From the NCBI GenBank assembly GCA_964369475.1, contig CAYJFK010000004.1, forward strand, positions 1 to 64,000: a stretch of DNA of 64,000 bases. The letters are read 5' to 3'. Positions 59,765 through 64,000 of this stretch are shown one piece after another; within the stretch, counting starts at the first letter, position 1, and every line of letters starts with the position of its first letter. The position numbers and the translations under genes were made by a program. The stretch comes from CAYJFK01 sp964369475. GTDB lineage: Bacteria > Bacillota > Clostridia > Oscillospirales > Feifaniaceae. The notes beneath the pieces were generated by a model. That model saw only the letters and a program-made list of their open reading frames with translations. It was not told the origin of the DNA and ran no database searches.

Positions 59765-60847
59765 ATGGAACGCAAGATCAATTTTGCGGCTGGCCCATCG
59801 GTCATGCCTGTCCCCGTGCTTGAAAAAATTCGTGATGAAATGCTGTGCTACCCAGGTGGTGGCAGTAGTGTAATAGAGATGAGTCACAGGTCATCTTCGT
59901 TTCAGTCTATACACGATAATGCACAAGCGACACTTCGTCGTATTATGAATATATCTGATGAATATGCTGTTTTGTTCCTACAAGGCGGCGCATCGCTTCA
60001 ATTTTCCATGGTCGCAATGAACCTAATGGAGCAGGGCGGCAGTGCAGACTATGCCGAAACGGGCAGTTTTGCAAAAAAAGCGGCGGCAGAGGCGGCACGT
60101 TGGGGCAATGTTAACACGATATTCTCGAGCAAAGATACAAATTACAGCAAGACCCCCGTTATAACCCCCGATATGCTAACAGAGGGTGCGGCATACCTTC
60201 ATATCACAGGTAACAACACGATATTCGGCACGACATACGGCACAGTACCGCAGACAGGCGGAGTGCCCCTTGTTGCCGACTGGTCGTCCTCCATTTTAGG
60301 TCACGAGATAAACGTTTCGGACTACGACTTGATATATGCCGGTGCTCAAAAGAACATGGCGCCTGCCGGTCTAACGGTAGCTATTGTAAAGAAGGCACTT
60401 TTAAAGGATACTCCAAAGCTTGTGCCCTCCATGCTAAGCTATAAAGTTGCCGCAGATAACAACTCGATGTACAACACTCCCCCTTGTTTTTCGATATATT
60501 CGGCAGGCCTTGTCTTTGAATGGATCGAGAAAAACGGCGGTGTTGCGGCAATCGAGAAGACAAATAAGGAAAAAGCATCGCTTCTATATAATGTAATCGA
60601 TGCATCTTCCATGTACAAAGGCTGTGCCGACAAGGATTCTCGCTCGCTAATGAATGTAACCTTTACTCTACCGTCGGACGAGCTTACCGCTCAGTTTGTC
60701 AAGGAAAGTGCCGCCAAGGGGCTTATTAACCTAAAGGGTCACCGCTCGGCCGGTGGTATCCGTGCAAGCATATACAATGCAATGCCGATAGAGGGTGTTG
60801 CCGCCCTTGCAGAATTTATGAAGGAGTTTGAAACAAACAATGCCTAA
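59765..60847 (+). CDS. serC: Phosphoserine aminotransferase
   Basis: PLP enzyme of 360 residues converting 3-phosphohydroxypyruvate to phosphoserine. FAAGPSVMPVPVLEKI, MSHRSSSF, LFLQGGASLQFSM and the PLP-binding Lys196 in YAGAQKNMAPAGLT are intact. It overlaps the following serA by 8 bases. Confidence 0.97.
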   Translation: MERKINFAAGPSVMPVPVLEKIRDEMLCYPGGGSSVIEMSHRSSSFQSIHDNAQATLRRIMNISDEYAVLFLQGGASLQFSMVAMNLMEQGGSADYAETGSFAKKAAAEAARWGNVNTIFSSKDTNYSKTPVITPDMLTEGAAYLHITGNNTIFGTTYGTVPQTGGVPLVADWSSSILGHEINVSDYDLIYAGAQKNMAPAGLTVAIVKKALLKDTPKLVPSMLSYKVAADNNSMYNTPPCFSIYSAGLVFEWIEKNGGVAAIEKTNKEKASLLYNVIDASSMYKGCADKDSRSLMNVTFTLPSDELTAQFVKESAAKGLINLKGHRSAGGIRASIYNAMPIEGVAALAEFMKEFETNNA

Positions 60848-62012
60848 TTTTAAAATAGAGAAGAAAAACGAAATTTCCAATAAAATTTTTGACATTCTAA
60901 CAGACAACTACACCGTTTTAGAGGAAGTAGAAAACCCCGATGCCGTTTTGGTGCGCTCGGCAAATATGCACGACTACAATGCTCCCGACAGCCTTCTTGC
61001 GGTAGCTCGTGCAGGTGCAGGTGTTAACAATATCCCGATTCCGAGCTTTACGGAAAAGGGCATTGTTGTTTTTAACACCCCCGGTGCAAATGCAAATGCC
61101 GTTAAAGAACTTGTTTTAATAGGTATGCTTTTAACCGGACGTAAAATTCAGAGCGGCCTTGAGTGGACACAGACACTAAAGGGCAAGGGCGATGAAGTGC
61201 CAAAGCTTGTGGAAGCCGGCAAAAAGCAGTTTAGAGGGCCTGAGCTTTCAGGCAAGACCCTCGGTGTAATCGGACTTGGCGCAATAGGCGTTCAGGTTGC
61301 CAATGCCGCACAGTATGGACTTGGAATGACTGTCATAGGCTACGATCCCTTTATGTCGGTCGATGCTGCATGGGGACTTTCTCGCTCTGTCGTTCATGCT
61401 ACCAGCATAGACGAAATTATAACAAGATGCGATTATATCACACTTCACATACCGCTAAACGACAACACAAAGCACATTATAAACGCTGCCAAAATCGGCA
61501 AGATGAAGGACGGCGTTGTTGTTATGAACTACTCGAGAGGCGGCCTTGTGGACAACGCAGCTGTTAAAGAGGCTCTTGCTTCGGGCAAGATGAGACAGTA
61601 TATAACAGACTTCCCCGAGGAAGAACTGCTCGGCGTAGACGGAATAATAGCACTCCCCCACCTTGGCGCATCTACTCCCGAGTCGGAGGAAAACTGCGCT
61701 GTTATGGCGGCAGACGAGCTAAAGGACTACCTCGAAAACGGCAATATTAAAAATTCCGTCAATCTACCCGACTGCATACTCCCAAGATCGGGCGACTTTA
61801 GAATTGCACTTATCCATAAAAATGTCCCCAACATGGTAGGACAGATTTCGGGCATACTTGCCGACGAGGGCATAAACATCGAGCACATGATAAACAAGAG
61901 CAAGGGCGAGCTTGCCTATACTCTACTCGACATGCACCCACCGGCAAACGAAGCTTGCCTTGCCAAGCTTGCTTCTATCGAAGGAATGTTGAAAGTGAGG
62001 GTGCTCGGATGA
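60840..62012 (+). CDS. serA: D-3-phosphoglycerate dehydrogenase
   Basis: NAD-dependent first step of serine synthesis; 390 residues. LGVIGLGAIGVQVANAAQYG is the nucleotide motif, NYSRGGLVDNAAVKEAL and ALPHLGASTPESEENCA hold the active-site Arg and His. The C-terminal 75 residues form an ACT domain (IALIHKNVPNMVGQISGILA), usual for serine feedback. A TTG at 60828 is also in frame, but the ATG at 60840 has AAGGAG at a usable distance. Confidence 0.95.
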   Translation: MPNFKIEKKNEISNKIFDILTDNYTVLEEVENPDAVLVRSANMHDYNAPDSLLAVARAGAGVNNIPIPSFTEKGIVVFNTPGANANAVKELVLIGMLLTGRKIQSGLEWTQTLKGKGDEVPKLVEAGKKQFRGPELSGKTLGVIGLGAIGVQVANAAQYGLGMTVIGYDPFMSVDAAWGLSRSVVHATSIDEIITRCDYITLHIPLNDNTKHIINAAKIGKMKDGVVVMNYSRGGLVDNAAVKEALASGKMRQYITDFPEEELLGVDGIIALPHLGASTPESEENCAVMAADELKDYLENGNIKNSVNLPDCILPRSGDFRIALIHKNVPNMVGQISGILADEGINIEHMINKSKGELAYTLLDMHPPANEACLAKLASIEGMLKVRVLG

Positions 62013-63157
62013 ATGTAAAGACAAGACTTTCGGCTCTTGGGGTTAGCATTCCCGAGATACTCATGCCAAACGACGGCATAGATTTAGCAAAATACAGCGT
62101 TGTCGCTTGCGATCAATACACCTCTAATCCTGCATTTTGGGAGAAGGTCGAGAAAAATGTAGGAAATTCGCCCTCCACGTTGCGCATGATACTCCCCGAA
62201 GTTTATTTGGAGAGCAACAAAGAGGCTCTTACAGAGGCGGCAAGCCGCACCATGAGGGACTATTTAGACCGTGATATTTTTAAAAATATCGGCGAGTGTT
62301 TTGTTTTTGTCCGCAGAGAGACAAGCACAGGTTGCCGCAGAGGGCTTGTTGTTGCCGTCGACTTAGAGCGATACGACTACTCAGCGACTTCGAGCAGTCT
62401 TATAAGAGCGACAGAAGGAACGATCCCCGATAGGCTTCCTCCACGTGTCGAAATCCGTCAGAATGCCGCCATCGAGCTGCCTCATATCATGGTGCTTATA
62501 GACGATGTCGACAACATTCTTATGGGCTCACTCGACGAGATGTGGAACGATCTGCCCGAGCTTTATAATTTCGATCTAATGGAGGGGGCAGGTCACATTG
62601 AAGGTCGCAAGGTCGAATGCTTTGAAGCTGTTGCCGATAAACTCGAAAAGCTATACGAGAACTCGAATGGTCTTTTGTATGCAATGGGAGACGGTAACCA
62701 CTCCCTTGCAACGGCAAAACTATGCTGGGAATACCGCAAATCGGTATTAAGCGCCGAACAAAAAGAGAGCGATCCGGCACGTTTTGCACTTGTTGAGCTT
62801 GTCAACCTTCACGACAATGCACTTGCATTTGAGCCGATACACAGGGTTTTATTTAATGTAAAAGATGGCACATTCGACGTGTGCGACCCCGATAATCCCA
62901 CACCGCTTCAAGAGTTGCAACCTGCACTCGACAGGTGGCTTGCCGCAAATCCCGATGTTACGATAGACTATATCCACGGCGAGGACGAGACAAGAGAGCT
63001 TGGAGCGAAGGAGGGCAATATAGCCCTTATCATGCCCGAGTTTGACAAATCGTCGCTCTTTGATATAGTAAGACGTGACGGCGCACTGGCAAGAAAATCC
63101 TTCTCGATGGGTGAAGCTCCCGATAAAAGACACTATTTAGAGGCAAAGAGAATTTAG
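62009..63157 (+). CDS. DUF1015 family protein
   Basis: 382-residue cytosolic protein of unknown activity. The family patterns VVACDQYTSNPAFWEKVEKN, ILPEVYLES and GDGNHSLATAKLCWE are clear. It overlaps serA by 4 bases (ATGA), so it is made with the serine enzymes. DUF1015 proteins often follow serC-serA in Clostridia and Bacteroidetes, which suggests a serine-related role; the nearby conserved His and Asp suggest an enzyme. An upstream ATG at 61955 is less likely. Confidence 0.9.
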   Translation: MNVKTRLSALGVSIPEILMPNDGIDLAKYSVVACDQYTSNPAFWEKVEKNVGNSPSTLRMILPEVYLESNKEALTEAASRTMRDYLDRDIFKNIGECFVFVRRETSTGCRRGLVVAVDLERYDYSATSSSLIRATEGTIPDRLPPRVEIRQNAAIELPHIMVLIDDVDNILMGSLDEMWNDLPELYNFDLMEGAGHIEGRKVECFEAVADKLEKLYENSNGLLYAMGDGNHSLATAKLCWEYRKSVLSAEQKESDPARFALVELVNLHDNALAFEPIHRVLFNVKDGTFDVCDPDNPTPLQELQPALDRWLAANPDVTIDYIHGEDETRELGAKEGNIALIMPEFDKSSLFDIVRRDGALARKSFSMGEAPDKRHYLEAKRI

Positions 63158-63165
63158 TTTTAAAA

Positions 63166-63187
63166 AGGGGGCGATGCCCCCTTTTTT
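63166..63187 (+). terminator. Terminator of the serine operon
   Basis: GGGGGC GAT GCCCCC followed by TTTTTTT, preceded by AAAAA. Confidence 0.9.
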
Positions 63188-63304
63188 GTCTTAATTTTGT
63201 CTCTATATTGACATTTTGGGGCTTTAGATATATAATCAAGGCAAGTTATACAAACAAAAAATGATAATTTTGTCAAAAATATATGATTTTGCTCTTTAAA
63301 ACTG

Positions 63305-63333
63305 TTGACATATCGCATTTATAGAGATATAAT
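63305..63333 (+). promoter_or_regulatory. Promoter of the DUF177-rpmF unit
   Basis: Perfect consensus: TTGACA (63305-63310), 17 bases, TATAAT (63328-63333), 24 bases before the start codon. Confidence 0.92.
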
Positions 63334-63357
63334 ATATTGTACTGTCTTGGAGGATTT

Positions 63358-63861
63358 ATGAAAATTGACATTACTTCTGTACTTAATAACGACGGAGGGC
63401 GCATTGATTTCGATGAAATGATCGACCTTAGCGACCTTAAAGGTGTCTATGGCGAATCGCCTTTCACATCACTTGTGCATGTGAGTGGATATGTCGAAGG
63501 TCTTTATGGCGCTACCAAACTTATTATGGATACAAAAGGTGTTATGAACTTCTCCTGTGACAGATGCAGTACCCAGTATGAGTATCCTTTTTCTTATGGA
63601 CTCCGAGCGATGGTGACTACCGACCCCGCCGCCGAGGAAACAGAGGATCTCATAGTTTTGGAGGACAAGTTTCTTGATTTGAAGGAACAGTGTGGGAGTA
63701 TTGTTTTATTCTCGATGCCTTTAAAACATCTTTGCAATGAAGATTGCCTTGGGCTTTGTTCGATGTGCGGACAGAACCTTAACGAGGGAAGTTGCGATTG
63801 CAAGGAGGATACACGAGATCCAAGATGGGATGCTCTGCGTAACTTTTTTGAAGAAAAATAA
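63358..63861 (+). CDS. DUF177/YceD family protein
   Basis: 167-residue protein that in many bacteria is encoded just before rpmF and is linked to rRNA or ribosome homeostasis. The cysteine pairs SCDRCSTQYEYP and LCSMCGQNLNEGSCDC form a probable zinc site, as in the family. Start at 63358 after GGAGG; the in-frame ATG at 63337 overlaps the promoter region. Confidence 0.92.
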   Translation: MKIDITSVLNNDGGRIDFDEMIDLSDLKGVYGESPFTSLVHVSGYVEGLYGATKLIMDTKGVMNFSCDRCSTQYEYPFSYGLRAMVTTDPAAEETEDLIVLEDKFLDLKEQCGSIVLFSMPLKHLCNEDCLGLCSMCGQNLNEGSCDCKEDTRDPRWDALRNFFEEK

Positions 63862-63892
63862 TAACATATATTTTTAACGGAGGTGTATAAAC

Positions 63893-64000
63893 ATGGCAGT
63901 ACCAAAGGGTAATACTTCCAAAGCCCGCAAGAACACACGCCGCAGTGCTGTTTGGAAGCTAACTCCACCAACACTTGTAAGGTGCCGTGAGTGCAAAGAT
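63893..64000 (+). CDS. rpmF: 50S ribosomal protein L32, truncated by window end
   Basis: The first 36 residues, MAVPKGNTSKARKNTRRSAV and WKLTPPTLVRCRECKD, match L32, including the first zinc-ribbon CxxC. GGAGG lies upstream. The C-terminal part with the second cysteine pair lies beyond the window. Confidence 0.95.
   Translation, partial: MAVPKGNTSKARKNTRRSAVWKLTPPTLVRCRECKD

Overview
The window comes from a motile, Gram-positive-type anaerobe, most likely an uncultured or draft-genome member of the Clostridia. The evidence is a Clostridia/Bacillus-style flagellar supercluster (FliY with a CheC-like domain, CheC, CheD, FlbD, the flagellar operon protein between flgD and flgE), a T-box in front of leuA, YitT-family proteins, a membrane pyrophosphatase of the K+-dependent sequence type, canonical sigma-A promoters and GGAGG-type ribosome sites. 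A run of 100 Ns (44116-44215) shows that this is a scaffold with a gap.

Layout. 1-3316: end of hppA and a MATE exporter (+). 3328-4233: a membrane-anchored amidase (-). 4519-29498: a nearly uninterrupted flagellar/chemotaxis operon on the minus strand, read fliE-fliF-fliG-fliH-fliI-fliJ-fliK-flgD-(operon protein)-flgE-flbD-motA-motB-fliM-fliY-cheY-fliO-fliP-fliQ-fliR-flhB-flhA-fliA-flgF-flgG-cheC-cheD. flgB, flgC, fliL, flhF, flhG, cheA, cheB and cheW are not in it. 30168-33880: a four-gene minus-strand operon (C_GCAxxG redox-type protein, FGGY kinase, 2-hydroxyacid dehydrogenase, class II aldolase) that looks like catabolism of a sugar or sugar acid. 34029-36098: a small unknown protein coupled to a second amidase, then an AI-2E-family membrane protein. 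36488-42274: a five-gene oligopeptide ABC transporter (-).

42989-45353 holds the most unusual locus: a lipoprotein, an ECF sigma factor and its probable anti-sigma factor. The outer domain of the anti-sigma factor is a near copy of a domain in the lipoprotein, and two promoters, one of ECF type, precede the lipoprotein. 45643-49863: proB-proA, a NifX-like protein and an unknown lipoprotein. 50322-55147: a promoter and T-box leader driving leuA-leuC-leuD-leuB. 55165-59463 (-): a NYN/PIN-like protein, a DUF212 phosphatase-like protein, two YitT paralogues around a DUF2085 protein and a zinc ribbon, and ferritin. 59765-63157 (+): serC-serA-DUF1015 as a coupled serine-synthesis unit. 63358-64000: DUF177 (YceD) and the start of rpmF.

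Also present is a structured interspersed repeat of about 140-160 bp (three copies plus one truncated copy). One copy lies inside the flagellar operon, and two copies are flanked by different 27-30 bp direct repeats. A pair of mutually exclusive hairpins lies between flgE and flbD.
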